From NCBI RefSeq assembly GCF_001593385.1, contig NZ_LUVZ01000047.1, positions 62,001-126,000 of the forward strand: 64,000 nt of DNA. Reading direction: 5' to 3'. This stretch comes from Chryseobacterium cucumeris. GTDB taxonomy: Bacteria; Bacteroidota; Bacteroidia; Flavobacteriales; Weeksellaceae. Positions within the stretch are counted from its first letter, which is position 1; each line of letters opens with the position of its first letter. The notes below the pieces were generated by a model that saw nothing but the letters and a program-made list of their open reading frames with translations, was not told the DNA's origin and searched no databases. Positions 26,681 to 35,470 of the stretch are shown here, piece by piece. The position numbers were made by a program, and so were the translations under genes.

Positions 26681-28654
26681 ATGAAGAGATTACTTGTCCT
26701 GTTAAGTCTATTTTTATCTTTTACTTTACAATCCCAACAAATCATTCCGCTTAATGAGAAAGCTTATATAGACAGCTTACAAAACATTACAAAAGGAAAT
26801 CATTCCGATCCTTCAAAAGCAACGGCCTCTTTTCTTTTATCAAATTATTACAGGAACAGTGATTCGGTTTTGAGTAAAAAATATCTTGCAAAAGGGAAAA
26901 TACTGGCTCAAAACAATCCTTTTATTTCGGCAAAATATTATTATTACGAAGGACAGTATAATCTGGACAGGAATAAAAACAAAGCTGCTGTTTCTTATCA
27001 GCAGGCTATTCAATTTTTATCAAAATTTAAAAATGAAGAATCCGATTTTCTTCAGGCTCTTGCCTGGTACAGCTACGGAGTCTCTCAAAAGGATAAAGAG
27101 GGGTATATTCCGTTAGTTAAAATCATGCTTGAAAAGAGTATTCCATTGGTTGAAAAATATAAGAACAGCAGAAACCTGGGATTCCTGTATACTCAGCTTG
27201 CAGTTATTCTTACTTATAATGCCCAGTTTAAAAAAGCTGAAGGTTATAATAACAAAGCCCTTGAAATTCTTGAAAAACAATATCCGAATTCTGCGGAGCT
27301 ATTTTTTACCTATCTCAATTCTGCCAACAATTTTTGTTATCAGGCCAATGGAGACCAGGCTGAAAAGTATTTGAATAAAGCCGAAAAGCTTGTCAGGACA
27401 TATCCTGAATCCTCATCCAATGCTTTTTATTATTACAGCAAAACCCTGTTGTATATTACCCGGCAGAAAAATGAGGAAGCTCTTCCTGTGATAGAAAAAG
27501 GAATATTGTATACCAGAAAGTACAATCAGAATCTTCTGGCTCAAATGTTTTATTTCAACAAGTTTGACATTTTAAAGAAACTTAAAAGATATAAAGAAGC
27601 TAAGACTACCCTGAAAGATGTTTTAACGGAAAAATCTCTGGCTATTGATCTTAATAACAGAAAAACTTTTTATAAGCAGCTTTCCTTGCTTAATGAAGAA
27701 CTGGGAGATACTAAAGAAGCGCTCCTGTGGGAACAAAGATATTCCAAACTCAACGATAGTTTGAATACAGAAAATGTAAAGCTTGAAATCAACAAACTCG
27801 AAACTAAATTCAATACTGCTGAAAAAGAAAGGAAAATAGCAACTTTAAATGCTGAAAAGAATCAAAAAGATCTGGAAGTCAACAAAAAGAATTCTTATTT
27901 GTGGGGAATGGGTCTTGTTTTACTGCTGGCGTTAAGTCTTCTGATCTTCCTGTTTATTATTTTCAGAAAAAACAAAAAAATAAATGAACAGAGAATCAAT
28001 GATATTAAGCAAAAGGAAGAATTATCGTTAACCAAAGCCATTCTTGATGGCGAAGAAAGGGAAAGAGAACGTATTGCAAGAGACCTTCATGATGGTCTGG
28101 GAGGAATGCTTGCCGGCGTAAAGATCAACTTTTCTACGTGGTCTTCCTGTCATTTAAACCCTGAAAAAGATCGGGAGTTTTATAAGATACTGGGGCAGCT
28201 GGACAGCTCTGTAAGTGAACTCCGTCATGTAGCGAGAAATTTAATGCCAGAATCATTGCTTAATTTTGGTTTGGAAACCGCGATACTCGACCTGTGTGAA
28301 TTTTACAAGAGAAAAAACCTGGAAATTGATTTTCAGGCTATTGATATTGACAAAGCATTACCTTTAAATATCCAGCTTAATATTTACAGGATTGTACAGG
28401 AGTTACTGGCCAATGCTGTAAAACACGCCGAAGCCAGCAGTATTCTGCTTCAATGCTCCCAATCCGGCGAGAATTTTCTGATCACGATTGAAGATAACGG
28501 AAAAGGATTTGATAAAAATATAGAAAATACCTCCAAAAGTATGGGACTTCGTAATCTGAAAAACAGAGTCAACTACCTGAAAGGAAAAATGGAAATCAAT
28601 TCTGATGATCAAGGAACAGCAATTAATATAGAACTTAACATCCATGGAGAATGA
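26681..28654 (+). CDS. NarX-type sensor histidine kinase with TPR repeats
   Basis: 657 aa. Signal peptide (MKRLLVLLSLFLSFTLQS), TPR-type helical repeats over about 40-370, a coiled segment, one membrane helix near 408-428, then a HisKA_3 domain with ERERIARDLHDGLGG, phospho-acceptor H470. The HATPase has LNIYRIVQELLANAVKHAEAS, IEDNGKGFD and SMGLRNLKNRV. The last 11 nt overlap the downstream NarL-type regulator gene, so the pair is translationally coupled. Periplasmic TPRs suggest protein or peptide sensing. Confidence 0.94.
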   Translation: MKRLLVLLSLFLSFTLQSQQIIPLNEKAYIDSLQNITKGNHSDPSKATASFLLSNYYRNSDSVLSKKYLAKGKILAQNNPFISAKYYYYEGQYNLDRNKNKAAVSYQQAIQFLSKFKNEESDFLQALAWYSYGVSQKDKEGYIPLVKIMLEKSIPLVEKYKNSRNLGFLYTQLAVILTYNAQFKKAEGYNNKALEILEKQYPNSAELFFTYLNSANNFCYQANGDQAEKYLNKAEKLVRTYPESSSNAFYYYSKTLLYITRQKNEEALPVIEKGILYTRKYNQNLLAQMFYFNKFDILKKLKRYKEAKTTLKDVLTEKSLAIDLNNRKTFYKQLSLLNEELGDTKEALLWEQRYSKLNDSLNTENVKLEINKLETKFNTAEKERKIATLNAEKNQKDLEVNKKNSYLWGMGLVLLLALSLLIFLFIIFRKNKKINEQRINDIKQKEELSLTKAILDGEERERERIARDLHDGLGGMLAGVKINFSTWSSCHLNPEKDREFYKILGQLDSSVSELRHVARNLMPESLLNFGLETAILDLCEFYKRKNLEIDFQAIDIDKALPLNIQLNIYRIVQELLANAVKHAEASSILLQCSQSGENFLITIEDNGKGFDKNIENTSKSMGLRNLKNRVNYLKGKMEINSDDQGTAINIELNIHGE

Positions 28655-29282
28655 AAAAATAAATATTGTCATCGTAGATGATCATCCCATTGTCATTGAA
28701 GGATTAAGAATGATGCTGAGAAGCCAGCCTTTCTTCAATGTCGCAGGAAGTTTTGCATCCGGTGCAGAAACACTGAGTTTTATCCGGTCTGAAATGGTAG
28801 ATATTGTTCTTCTGGACATTACGCTCCCAGATTCCAACGGAACAGAACTCTGCCGAGAAATCAAAAAAATATCGCCAAGCACCTCTGTCATAATGTTCAG
28901 TAACCGTTCAGAACGAAGCATTATTATGCAGTCTATACAAAACGGAGCAAGCGGTTACCTTCTCAAAAATACTTCCATTGATGATCTTGTGATAGGTATC
29001 AGAGGAGCTCTTTCGGGAGATATTGTTTTCTGCAATGAAACCAAACAGATTATCAGTCTTCCTTCTCAGACTACCCTTCCTATTCCAAGACTGACTAAAA
29101 GGGAAAAACAAATTCTACAGATGGTAGCACAGGGAAAAACAAGTAATGTAATTGCTGAAGAACTTTTTTTAAGTCCTCTTACCGTGGACACTCACCGTAA
29201 GAATCTGCTACAGAAATTTCAGGCAAAGAACTCAACAGAATTGATTAACCTCGCAGTACAGCAACGTATGATTGAAGAATAA
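28644..29282 (+). CDS. NarL/LuxR family response regulator
   Basis: 212 aa. Receiver with D12-D13 and phospho-acceptor D58 in VLLDITLPDS. LuxR-type HTH at about 147-205: LTKREKQILQMVAQGKTSNVIAEELFLSPLTVDTHRKNLLQKF. The start codon overlaps the kinase gene, the assigned partner. The two flanking paralogous lipoprotein genes are candidate targets by position. Confidence 0.95.
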   Translation: MENEKINIVIVDDHPIVIEGLRMMLRSQPFFNVAGSFASGAETLSFIRSEMVDIVLLDITLPDSNGTELCREIKKISPSTSVIMFSNRSERSIIMQSIQNGASGYLLKNTSIDDLVIGIRGALSGDIVFCNETKQIISLPSQTTLPIPRLTKREKQILQMVAQGKTSNVIAEELFLSPLTVDTHRKNLLQKFQAKNSTELINLAVQQRMIEE

Positions 29283-29283
29283 A

Positions 29284-29308
29284 AAAACCGCTTTAAAAGC
29301 GGTTTTTT
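29284..29308. terminator. Terminator after the two-component pair
   Basis: ACCGCT and AGCGGT arms with A-run and T-run flanks directly after the stop; symmetric, so usable by the convergent lipoprotein gene as well. Confidence 0.85.
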
Positions 29309-29326
29309 ATATATTGTTAAAGTAAT

Positions 29327-29758
29327 TTAAGGTTCTAAGAAGCTATAATCAATAGAAGCAACCAATACCCCTTTACCTTTCTTCTTCACTGTTCTTGCTA
29401 TCTCACCATCAATATAAAGATTGATTGTCAATTCAGAATTATCATCCGGCATTGATGCATTCGCATCAAGATTAAGCTGTGCCTGGCTGGAATTCACAAA
29501 GAATTCTCCACTTGTCCATGGTGAAGTTACAGGAGACTGCGGAGTATTGTATATGGTATTCTGAGCTGTACCTACCTGTGTTACAACACTTATAATGTTT
29601 CCTCCGGCAGTGGTCTTCACTTCGAATTGAACCACATGATCCTGAAATTCTTCATCATCATCTTTTTTACAAGAATTAACAACGGTGATTACAGAAAATA
29701 ATAAAACGAATAAAAAAGAAAGTCTAAGTAAACTTTTTGAATTGTAAAATTGCTTCAT
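29327..29758 (-). CDS. Small lipoprotein, paralogue of 26062-26478
   Basis: 143 aa from the ATG at 29758, chosen because a lipoprotein signal begins there (hydrophobic core ending VVNSC); the ORF is open to 29836. An acidic linker (KKDDDEE) is followed by a beta-rich domain with HVVQFEVKTTAGGNI, SPWTSGEFFV and a final LTINLYIDGEIARTVKKKGK strand. The same order of elements occurs in the lipoprotein on the other side of the two-component system. Function unknown; probably envelope-located. Confidence 0.8.
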   Translation of the reverse strand: MKQFYNSKSLLRLSFLFVLLFSVITVVNSCKKDDDEEFQDHVVQFEVKTTAGGNIISVVTQVGTAQNTIYNTPQSPVTSPWTSGEFFVNSSQAQLNLDANASMPDDNSELTINLYIDGEIARTVKKKGKGVLVASIDYSFLEP

Positions 29759-29991
29759 TTCTCCAAATAGATTTTTTAATGTTTCAAATATAAGTTTTTT
29801 ATTAATATAAAAATAACTTTTATGAAAAATTTCCAATAAAGATTTCCAAATAATATCAAATCAATAAAAACAGAAAGACCCGGAAATATTCAAAAATATA
29901 CTCCAAATAATTAATCATTACACATAAACCCTCGTGCAACAGAAGTTCATTGTATGAATAATAAAAGTTAAGATTCTGCAGGTAATTTAAT

Positions 29992-29999
29992 TATCTTTG
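29992..29999 (+). promoter_or_regulatory. Promoter -7 element almost touching the start codon
   Basis: TATCTTTG ends 4 nt before the ATG at 30004. Transcription from it would begin at or next to the start codon, predicting a leaderless mRNA for the esterase gene. No -33 TTTG at 19 bp is seen. Confidence 0.5.
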
Positions 30000-30003
30000 C
30001 TGT

Positions 30004-30642
30004 ATGAATTTAGATTATCTAGTAAGAGAGCCGGAAAATATTACTTCCCAAACTCCCATTCTTTTTATGCTTCATGGCTACGGCAGCAATGAGCAGGATC
30101 TTTTCAGTTTTAGAGAAACTCTTCCCAATGACTGGATCATTGTAAGTTTCAGAGCTCCACATGATACTCAATTTGAAGGATATTCATGGTATGATATCAA
30201 TTTTAATGATCCTGAAAATTTCATTGATGTTCCCCAAGCCAACGAATCTTTACATGCAGTTCTGGAAAGTATACTAAAGATTGTCAACCACTATGGGCTT
30301 ACGGAAAGCAAAGCTCATCTTTGTGGCTTCAGCCAGGGTGGTATATTATGTTATGCTTTGGCTTTAAAACATCCTGAGCTTTTCAATCGTGTTGCCTGTA
30401 TGAGCAGTTATCCTGAAGATAAAATTCTGGAGGGTATTGTAAAAGATAAAAAGAAACTGGAGGGGCTGCGTTTCTTCATTTCTCATGGTACGGATGATGC
30501 TGTGATCCCTCTGGAATGGGGAAGAAAAGCAGCTGATCTTCTTTATGATCTTAGCTGTTATTTCACGTTTAGAGAATATATGAGCGGGCATGGGGTTAAC
30601 CAGAAGAATTATATGGATTTAATGGACTTCTTTTCAAAATAA
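30004..30642 (+). CDS. Alpha/beta hydrolase (carboxylesterase/phospholipase family)
   Basis: 212 aa, the usual length of the short carboxylesterase family. Oxyanion region ILFMLHGYGSNEQD, nucleophile elbow GFSQGG, acid residue in SHGTDDAVIP and catalytic His in MSGHGV. No signal peptide, so cytosolic. It hydrolyses short acyl or lysophospholipid esters by family precedent; the real substrate is unknown. Monocistronic with a hairpin terminator. Confidence 0.92.
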   Translation: MNLDYLVREPENITSQTPILFMLHGYGSNEQDLFSFRETLPNDWIIVSFRAPHDTQFEGYSWYDINFNDPENFIDVPQANESLHAVLESILKIVNHYGLTESKAHLCGFSQGGILCYALALKHPELFNRVACMSSYPEDKILEGIVKDKKKLEGLRFFISHGTDDAVIPLEWGRKAADLLYDLSCYFTFREYMSGHGVNQKNYMDLMDFFSK

Positions 30643-30700
30643 CCAAAACCATTTTGGAATAAATTCAATAAAAAACATTACTTCATTGTAACTTATATAA

Positions 30701-30728
30701 ACATTCCAGCTTTTGGAATGTTTTTTTT
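30701..30728 (+). terminator. Terminator after the esterase gene
   Basis: ACATTCCA / TGGAATGT, loop GCTTT, then a T run. Confidence 0.85.
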
Positions 30729-30762
30729 ATTATCATATAGATAAATTCAGTAAATTCAGTAA

Positions 30763-32082
30763 ATGAAATTTAAATTGCTTTTACTGGGATTATTTCTAAG
30801 CATTTTTGTAAATGCTCAAAATACTTTTGAGTTAATTAATACTAAAAAAACAGTCATTCCTTTTCAGCTTATCAACAACCTTATCTTTATTCCTATTAAT
30901 ATCAACGGTGCTGAACTCACCTTTCTTCTGGATACGGGAGTTTCTGAAACCATCCTTTTCAGCCTGGAAAACAAAGAAGTGAAGCTAAGCAATGTTGAAA
31001 AAGTCAAATTTTCCGGGCTTGGGGGTAGTTTAAGTATTGATGGACTGAAGTCTGAGCGCAATATAGGCAAAATAGGTGATGGGATTATCAATACCTCCAT
31101 GTCTCTTTATATCATTATTGATGAAGAATTTAATATTTCGCCTCACGTAGGAATTCCTGTAAATGGAGTGATTGGCTATCATTTTTTCAAAAATCATCCT
31201 ATTTATATCGATTATTCATCCAAGAAAATAACTGTATTTGAAAATGCTGCTCTTTTAGAAAAGAAAATCAGAAAATTTGAAGAATTCCCCATTACCATTG
31301 AAAGAGACAAGCCCTATCTGTATGCAGGTGTAGAAATGACAAATGAAAAGAAAGACTCAAAACTGCTGATTGATCTTGGAAACAGTGATGCGATATGGCT
31401 CTTTCCCACACTAATTAAAAATTTTGTTTATAACAGACCTAATATTGATGATTTTCTTGGCCGTGGTTTCAATGGAGATATTTATGGTAAAAGAAGTCGT
31501 ATTCATAATTTTTACCTTGGAAATTTTAAGTTTGAAAAGCCTCTCACTTCTATGCCGGATGAATTCTCTATACAACACGTCAATTTAGTAGAAAACAGGA
31601 AAGGCTCTATAGGCAGTGAAATTATGCGCAGGTTTACAGTCATTTTTGATTATCCTAACAAAAAGTTATATTTGAAAAGAAACAGATACTTTAATGATCC
31701 TTTTCACTTTAATATGAGCGGATTGGATTTCAAACAGGACGGGCTGGAATGGCAGCAAGACAGAATAAATATTGAAACCCAAAAAACGACAACCATAGTA
31801 AACGGTGCCTATAAAAATGCTTTTCAATATAAATTCAGTCTAAAACCTATATTTTCTATTGCCGGAGTAAGAAAAGATTCGCCGGCCTATGAAGCAGGTC
31901 TGAAAAAGGAAGACAGAATTCTAAGTATTAATGGAGATCCTACTTCCGAGATGACCCTTGAAAAAATTGTAGAGCTTATGAAATCTAATGAAGGTAGAAC
32001 TATCAATATGCTCATTCAAAGGAAAAATGAAAAACTCACACTAAGTTTTACCCTTCAAGACCCTATTCCTTATCAAGAATAA
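30763..32082 (+). CDS. Retropepsin-like aspartyl protease with C-terminal PDZ domain
   Basis: 439 aa. Signal peptide to about residue 18 (FLSIFVNAQ). First Asp-protease-type half with FLLDTGVSETILF near residues 53-65. A second half carries LLIDLGNSDAIWLF, where DLG replaces DTG. A PDZ domain spans about 360-430 (FSIAGVRKDSPAYEAGLKKEDRILSINGDP). Periplasmic or surface-located. Four bp separate it from the next gene, so the two form an operon. Whether the second half is catalytic or structural is unclear. Confidence 0.88.
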   Translation: MKFKLLLLGLFLSIFVNAQNTFELINTKKTVIPFQLINNLIFIPININGAELTFLLDTGVSETILFSLENKEVKLSNVEKVKFSGLGGSLSIDGLKSERNIGKIGDGIINTSMSLYIIIDEEFNISPHVGIPVNGVIGYHFFKNHPIYIDYSSKKITVFENAALLEKKIRKFEEFPITIERDKPYLYAGVEMTNEKKDSKLLIDLGNSDAIWLFPTLIKNFVYNRPNIDDFLGRGFNGDIYGKRSRIHNFYLGNFKFEKPLTSMPDEFSIQHVNLVENRKGSIGSEIMRRFTVIFDYPNKKLYLKRNRYFNDPFHFNMSGLDFKQDGLEWQQDRINIETQKTTTIVNGAYKNAFQYKFSLKPIFSIAGVRKDSPAYEAGLKKEDRILSINGDPTSEMTLEKIVELMKSNEGRTINMLIQRKNEKLTLSFTLQDPIPYQE

Positions 32083-32086
32083 TAAT

Positions 32087-32614
32087 ATGAATACTGAAGA
32101 AACCACCTTAGACAGAATAAGAACCAGACCCAGATTTAAAATGTTTACTCATCTTACTAAGGAAGAGTATGCTGAAAATCTGAAAAAATATATGGAAGAG
32201 CATAAAGATGAGTTTTCAGGCAATATCAATAAAGAAGTGGCTACCATCTGGGTAAAAACAGAATATGATAATTACTGGAAACCCAGCCTTGCCTTACGGA
32301 TAGAAATAGAAGATGAGCATACGACCATACGTGGAGTGTTCGGTCCCAGTTCTGCGGTGTGGACCTTCTTTATGTTCCTGTATTTTTCTTTTTCTATTCT
32401 TTGGATGACCTTTTTCACAATGTATTACGTAGAAAAGCAAATAAAAAGCGCCGAATACCCTTGGGCACTGAGCGCTTCTTTTATCATGTTATTTTTTATT
32501 CTTCTTACGTATATCGCTGCCAGATTTGGGCAACATAAAGGTAAAGAGGAAATGCTTAAACTTCGAAAGTTTGCTGAAGAATCTACTTTACAATTTGAAA
32601 AGAAAATTAATTAG
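32087..32614 (+). CDS. Small membrane protein of unknown function
   Basis: 175 aa. A soluble N-terminal region of about 95 residues (rich in Glu, Lys and Arg) is followed by two membrane helices (about 96-118 and 130-150, AVWTFFMFLYFSFSILWMTF and FIMLFFILLTYIA) and a short charged tail. I recognise no family. It follows the PDZ protease by 4 bp and may act with it. Its 3' end overlaps the convergent L,D-transpeptidase gene by 8 bp. Confidence 0.78.
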   Translation: MNTEETTLDRIRTRPRFKMFTHLTKEEYAENLKKYMEEHKDEFSGNINKEVATIWVKTEYDNYWKPSLALRIEIEDEHTTIRGVFGPSSAVWTFFMFLYFSFSILWMTFFTMYYVEKQIKSAEYPWALSASFIMLFFILLTYIAARFGQHKGKEEMLKLRKFAEESTLQFEKKIN

Positions 32615-33647
32615 ACAGAGGTTCTACAGGCTTTTCATTTTGAATAGGAGCTGCTGCTTTTGCTGCTTTGATAGAATCTGCAACTTTTTCTCTGTTGCTT
32701 TGTTCTTTAAGCATCTTCGGAACGTCTGGTTCTAAAAGTTTCGTCAATTCTTCAACGGAAATATTGTTGGCATTAGGATCATCCAAAAGATTTCTCCATG
32801 GTTTTCTTCCTCCCCATTTATAATCTCCGAATACCATTACTGCTGTACCTCTGGCTTTAGTAGTAGCTCCACCGGGATTCAAAATCCAGGTATCTGCATA
32901 GGAATACAACCATTGGGCATCTTTTCTCAACAATCGTAAACATGAGTGTGAAGCAGGATATCCGGGAAGTGTATATTCATGCCACCCGATTCCGCCTATA
33001 TTGTGAATATTAAAATTGTAAGGAAGTTTCCATTCGCTGCTTACAGTGGAAATAGCCAGTTTCTTTTTCCAGTTGGCAAAAGTAAGGCCTCTTGTAGTCT
33101 GGGCTGCTTTTTTACCCATACTTGTTGGTCCCCATTTTACAAGACTTCCATTAGAGTATACCGCAAAAGCCTGTATAGGATATGAGAAAATGACAAACTT
33201 TTTCACTCCGCTTAACACATCCAGTTGCATTGGAAACGGTGAATAGGCCATCAGCGTGGTATCTATTTTTGCAGGAACTACCAAGGTGTCGGCATTCCAT
33301 TTACTTTTAGAATCCAATCTGTTTAAGGCTAAAATAGCTGTTCTTTCTTCCACACTATATTTCTTGCTGAATTCTGCGTAAACAGAATCACGCATCTTTT
33401 TATCTTTGGGAAGAACAAAGGCATTATAAAAGCCATTCTCCTGCATAACAGGCGGAACAGATTCTTTTTTAACGACAGGAACAGAATCTTTCTTTAGAGA
33501 ATCCTTTTCTACCTCCGCAACTTCCGAAGAAGAAACTGTATCTTTAAAAGTATCACTTATTTTTTCTATTTCCTTTTTACAGGAAACCAGAAAAAAAGCA
33601 CATAAACAGATATAAAAAAAGGATTTTTTCACAGATATGTTTTTCAT
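32607..33647 (-). CDS. L,D-transpeptidase lipoprotein (YkuD family)
   Basis: 346 aa from the ATG at 33647, giving a lipoprotein signal ending FFLVSC; an ATG at 33662 would place five residues in front. An acidic/Lys linker region is followed by a YkuD domain with the catalytic motif HEYTLPGYPASHSCLRL, nucleophile C236. It forms 3-3 peptidoglycan cross-links or attaches proteins to peptidoglycan in the periplasm. A Pro/Lys tail ends the protein. The spacing HxxxxxxxxxxSHSCLR is intact, so it should be active. Confidence 0.92.
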   Translation of the reverse strand: MKNISVKKSFFYICLCAFFLVSCKKEIEKISDTFKDTVSSSEVAEVEKDSLKKDSVPVVKKESVPPVMQENGFYNAFVLPKDKKMRDSVYAEFSKKYSVEERTAILALNRLDSKSKWNADTLVVPAKIDTTLMAYSPFPMQLDVLSGVKKFVIFSYPIQAFAVYSNGSLVKWGPTSMGKKAAQTTRGLTFANWKKKLAISTVSSEWKLPYNFNIHNIGGIGWHEYTLPGYPASHSCLRLLRKDAQWLYSYADTWILNPGGATTKARGTAVMVFGDYKWGGRKPWRNLLDDPNANNISVEELTKLLEPDVPKMLKEQSNREKVADSIKAAKAAAPIQNEKPVEPLSN

Positions 33648-33884
33648 AAATAAATCGGCCATTTAGTTTGGCTACCCAGTACAAATATCAGACCTAAATT
33701 TGAATCCTAAAAGACATTCTTAAAAATACCGTAAAAAAACGGAGGCTTTATTACTGTAAATGAGGAGTTATAGTTGAAAAGCCCAAAGAAAAACATAATT
33801 ACTTACTTAATTTTAAACCAAAACTTTACCTTCATCAAGAAATTTTCCACAAAAATATAAGTCTCAAAAGTAGGAGTAATAAAT

Positions 33885-33916
33885 AAAAGAGCCTTCTAAA
33901 AATAGAAGACTCTTTT
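33885..33916 (-). terminator. Terminator of the left tRNA-Asp gene
   Basis: A 14-bp stem with one mismatch (AAAAGAG-C-CTTCTA / TAGAAG-A-CTCTTTT) and an AAAA loop directly follows the tRNA 3' end on the minus strand. Confidence 0.85.
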
Positions 33917-33917
33917 G

Positions 33918-33991
33918 CGATCCGGACGGGACTCGAACCCGCGACCTCCGCCGTGACAGGGCGGCATTCTAACCAGCTGAACTACCGGATC
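33918..33991 (-). tRNA. tRNA-Asp (GTC), left copy
   Basis: 74 nt with full cloverleaf: acceptor GATCCGG / CCGGATC, D arm, anticodon stem CCGCC / GGCGG around CTGTCAC (anticodon GTC) and T arm with GTTCGAGTC. CCA is not encoded. The sequence is identical to the three copies at 51626-51912, in the same orientation. Confidence 0.97.
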
Positions 33992-34282
33992 ATTTTTTTA
34001 AGGTAGCATTTGCTTTTTAACTGGTGCAAATATATAGATTTTTTTAACTTTTCCAAAGAAACGTATTTCTTTTCTTTCAAAGTTATTGTTAAGATACAGA
34101 TTGTCAAAGATAAAAAAATTAATATAGAGCTGTACTTAATACTCTTCTGCCCTATTTTACTTAGAAAATTTAAGAAAGTCGATTATAAAAAACACACAAA
34201 ACCAACATTCTTGTTACTTTAAATTCTAAGATAACCCTTTATCTATAATTTGTACATACAATAGATTCTTTCTCTTGATCAT
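33992..34282. other. Intergenic stretch without a gene
   Basis: AT-rich sequence holding only the tRNA promoter. No convincing ORF, hairpin or repeat is seen in the rest. Confidence 0.6.
34027..34057 (-). promoter_or_regulatory. Promoter of the left tRNA-Asp gene
   Basis: On the minus strand TTTG (34054-34057), 19 bp, then TATATTTG (34027-34034): an exact Bacteroidota promoter, 35 bp upstream of the tRNA 5' end. Confidence 0.75.
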
Positions 34283-35470
34283 TTATTCTGTTTGTTCGAT
34301 GACTTCAACAAATTTTTTACACAAAATGGATTTATCATAAACTGTTTCAGCCAGTTTCCTTGCATTCTGTCCCATTTCCTTTACCAATTCGGGATTGTCT
34401 TTCAGATAGAGTACTTTTTGTGCAAGTTCTTCCGGACGGTTTGGGTTTACATAAAATCCGCAATGATATTTTTCGGCTATATCTTTCGTCCAGCCGGCAG
34501 AGTTTACAATAATTGGTTTTCCTGCAGACAACGAATCGAAAAGCTTGTTTGGAGAGTTGGTATACAAAATAGGAATATCCAAAAAGGAAATCATCGAAAC
34601 ATCCGAAAAATTGACAATCTCAGATACGTCAGTCATAGGGAACTTTCCGAGAAATTTCACATTTTTAAGATTACTTTTTTCTACTTCTTCTATTAAATCT
34701 TTTTCGGTAGAACCTCCTCCTACAAACAAAAATTCTATATCTTCTCTATTGTTTAATAATTTGGCGGATTCAATAATTGTCTGAGCCCCATTTGCCAATC
34801 CCAAAGAACCAAAGTGAACTATTTTGAAGGAATCTTTTTTTAAGCCGAGCTTTTCCATCAGTTGATCATTTTTTCCCCTAGGCCAGAATTCGTCCATTTT
34901 AGCCATATTAGGAATCATGGATGTTTTTTCTTTAGGAATATACTTTACAACTCCAGCCTGCATACCCGGAGAAAGAGCAATAACACGGGAAGCATTTTTA
35001 TAAATCACTTTTTCCAGCAGACGAGTCGTTTTTATTGTCCAACTATTTTTTATGGCTCCCATCTGTATTGGCACCTCCGGCCAGAGGTCTCTTACTTCAA
35101 AAACAAAAGGCTTCTTTTTAAACCACTTTAATATAAGTGCCGGAATACCTATTGTAAGAGGAGTAGATGTAGCAATTACCAAATCGATATCTTTCTGTTT
35201 CATTCCTACTACAGATGATTTGTACATAAATTTCAAGAAGGCCTTTAACCTTCTGGAAACACTCATATTCTGGTCGTAGTCTTCTTTTATATAAACGACT
35301 TCAATACCATCAATTTCTACAATTTTAATATCCTCTGAAAATTTGGATGATGAGGTGAGCATAGTAACTTTATGCCCGTTTTTAATAAGTTCTTGTGCCA
35401 GCCAGTACGATCTTGTTCCTCCTGGCTCCTGAGGAGTTACGAAATATTGGTGGATGTATAATATATTCAT
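34283..35470 (-). CDS. GT4 family glycosyltransferase (WbuB-like)
   Basis: 395 aa, last gene of the polysaccharide locus. Begins MNILYIHQYFVTPQEPGGTR, the N-terminal Rossmann start of WbuB-type GT4 enzymes, which add L-fucosamine-like residues; the donor site region reads SMISFLDIPILYTNSPNKLFDSLSAGKPIIVNSAG. GT-B fold, retaining, cytosolic face of the inner membrane. Its ATG overlaps the previous stop by 1 nt (TAATG). The donor is not provable from sequence. Confidence 0.9.
   Translation of the reverse strand: MNILYIHQYFVTPQEPGGTRSYWLAQELIKNGHKVTMLTSSSKFSEDIKIVEIDGIEVVYIKEDYDQNMSVSRRLKAFLKFMYKSSVVGMKQKDIDLVIATSTPLTIGIPALILKWFKKKPFVFEVRDLWPEVPIQMGAIKNSWTIKTTRLLEKVIYKNASRVIALSPGMQAGVVKYIPKEKTSMIPNMAKMDEFWPRGKNDQLMEKLGLKKDSFKIVHFGSLGLANGAQTIIESAKLLNNREDIEFLFVGGGSTEKDLIEEVEKSNLKNVKFLGKFPMTDVSEIVNFSDVSMISFLDIPILYTNSPNKLFDSLSAGKPIIVNSAGWTKDIAEKYHCGFYVNPNRPEELAQKVLYLKDNPELVKEMGQNARKLAETVYDKSILCKKFVEVIEQTE

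Noticed and set aside
33663..33917. Possible small gene between the L,D-transpeptidase and tRNA-Asp
   Set aside because: AT-rich sequence with frequent stops in all frames; only the tRNA terminator is supported.
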